A stretch of DNA of 64,000 nucleotides from Paralithodes platypus (lineage: Eukaryota; Arthropoda; Malacostraca; Decapoda; Lithodidae). The notes below the pieces were generated by a model that did not search any database, was not told where the DNA came from, and worked only from the letters and a program-made list of their open reading frames with translations. The translations under genes and the position numbers were made by a program. Each line of letters starts with the position of its first letter. The stretch's first letter is position 1. The stretch lies in the NCBI GenBank assembly GCA_032716605.1, contig CM064492.1:50921766-50985765 (forward strand), read 5' to 3'. Shown piece after piece: positions 63,901 through 64,000 of this stretch.

Positions 63901-64000
63901 AACTGCGACTATGGCACCACCAGAAGTTGTCAAAGACCTTCTAGGGGCCTACAGAATAGGAGAGGATGCATATCAAGCCTTCAAGGAAGAGCGCCTGGAG
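60970..64000 (+). CDS. Large uncharacterised zinc-module protein, transposon-like, runs off the window
   Basis: ATG at 60970 opens a frame without stops for about 963 codons to the lesion at 63858-63865. After that, the natural continuation is in another frame (see findings). N-terminus: MEPSARKRARID, then two similar cysteine-histidine modules, C13-x3-C17 with HYHRKC (residues 65-70) and C116-x2-C119 with HYHKSC (173-178). An acidic linker (about 195-215) follows, then a large mostly helical region. Conserved-looking blocks are TTLAWDNID (466-469 include two Asp), IVCVFDQALYAKA (Asp 629), IIIRMGVFHTICNL, SGIIAEGSVSGVMNGK (Glu 687) and RIPVDQTIEETINKDTQTPGG (Asp 878, Glu 882/883), then GFSLKGGAVARYYL. 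The long intronless frame, the paired zinc modules and the scattered Asp/Glu blocks suggest a transposase or other mobile-element protein, but I do not recognise a named family. It is more GC-rich than its surroundings. Confidence 0.8.
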   Translation, partial: MEPSARKRARIDCIIHCSDDDTDALVSPQDLDSWNTLLRAAEIRQHDPVLEAAKGLEEGGIPHIHYHRKCRSLFTMKKSLDSILAKGVKIESASVDPRRRASRDAPSTSRVYAKVCIFCEKSSKYIKTTKTREPLIQCVELRADEKIRRAAIRKLNQRILGLVSRDLVAAEGHYHKSCYKLFTKDDFPAAARSGAGENQEESEEARYEEVETEALEELCLYIRTKLFPNPEVLPMTNLTSRLERSMMSRGIIQLKPATKKHVRRKIETEFGESLRFVPDEKGKLLIYPRSLSMDDLARQAHKMAKDLQEARAANSEDVLTKTGMQLRNEINKQDVSQPWPPDTDQNVIPAAVTQFLHTLLTGECECETPSERAQRLATSFGSDLVFAVTSGKTKPPKHVLLTNAVKSLTGNTELIRTLNRLGHCVSYSMFEEIDTALCIQKLECSKDDIPLPANIYPGVFTTLAWDNIDRLEETLSGAGTSHRVNGIAVQSKVAGSVPEKVLPEITKSKIRSITQTSSMLPIYNVGRRAGPPRIETAYVDTTKEVQDSKTKNHIWLLTRMSDHEDQSISSWTGFNIKMRRDIAVVQDTVSYLPTINAPATEMSTVNEILEQTHAIMQSLQLNKIVCVFDQALYAKAAEVIWKQEKFKNIIIRMGVFHTICNLISTIGKRFQDAGLRDLCVESGIIAEGSVSGVMNGKRYNRAVRLHKLVYEALMRLAWKGFLSWLEENHSRDIHHLDETLKDINSFHSNVSQGLFQELMESESCTHIMKLFQVYLETLRDEHNLSAFWMSYLDMVEIMLDLIRASREGNWMLHLGAIRQMIPWCFAYDKVNYARFLTYYYALMSRLPIEHPEVHEHFMQGGFSVQIGSKNPFGRIPVDQTIEETINKDTQTPGGTKGFSLKGGAVARYYLTSEYRSRYLRQLRTMVVGQKYTDFSHPDLQMPRIRRDEADVQSLVQLMETSWLKPLQRRARRSCQFVNCDYGTTRSCQRPSRGLQNRRGCISSLQGRAPG

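Overview
The window looks like intergenic, repeat-saturated DNA from an arthropod, most likely a decapod crustacean. This is an inference from three things: interstitial blocks of the arthropod telomere-type pentamer (TTAGG/CCTAA, 13.27-13.59 kb, 14.06 kb, 16.3-16.8 kb), very dense and long microsatellites, and the mix of CR1-like and Jockey-like LINEs, piggyBac-type elements and many MITEs. I found no convincing single-copy host gene, no functional tRNA or rRNA gene, and nothing prokaryotic.

Names used here for repeat families: M1 = TTAA-flanked MITE starting GGGGAGA (15 copies or pieces, about 320-400 bp). M2/M3 = two related TTAA-flanked palindromic MITEs starting CCCTTTCAGTACC or CCCCTTGAGGATT (about 213 bp). 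M4 = foldback sharing M1's core. M5 = TTAA-type MITE starting GCCGGTATCACACGAG (about 218 bp). M6 = TA-flanked MITE starting CAGTCATGAG. FB-A = foldback family containing CACTAGTG.

Layout: 0.1-2.7 kb, M5 and two LINE 3' ends set into (GA)n. 3.2-4.4 kb, 53-bp tandem array. 4.7-7.4 kb, a (CAA)n-tailed SINE-like element and a dense MITE cluster. 8.0-9.75 kb, GAAT-type minisatellite. 10.3-17 kb, foldback elements, GC-rich hairpins, TTAGG-like blocks and a 58/60-bp satellite carrying an 8-bp-TSD MITE. 19-24 kb, nested MITEs. 23.8-26.2 kb, a nearly intact piggyBac transposase with one frameshift and one stop codon, followed by a piggyBac-type MITE (26.9-27.4 kb). 28-36 kb, microsatellites, two different LINEs, M1 copies. 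36.3-40.1 kb, a 22-bp satellite. 41.5-48 kb, purine-rich satellite carrying rearranged CR1-like LINE pieces. 49-57 kb, CA/TC/TA microsatellites, tRNA-derived SINEs and a Jockey-like LINE. 57-58.6 kb, a second copy of that LINE. 60.97-64.0 kb, a long single-exon ORF of about 963 codons that runs off the window. It encodes a large protein with two zinc-binding-like modules and is probably part of an uncharacterised transposon-like family.

The two most interesting observations are: (i) the CR1-like LINE fragments lie between (TC)n tracts that are always in the same orientation relative to the LINE, suggesting (TC)n-specific insertion; (ii) the long uncharacterised ORF at the right end. The coding pieces are all mobile-element genes, and none appears to work with another in a pathway except that the TTAA-type MITEs could be mobilised by piggyBac-class transposases such as the broken one here.
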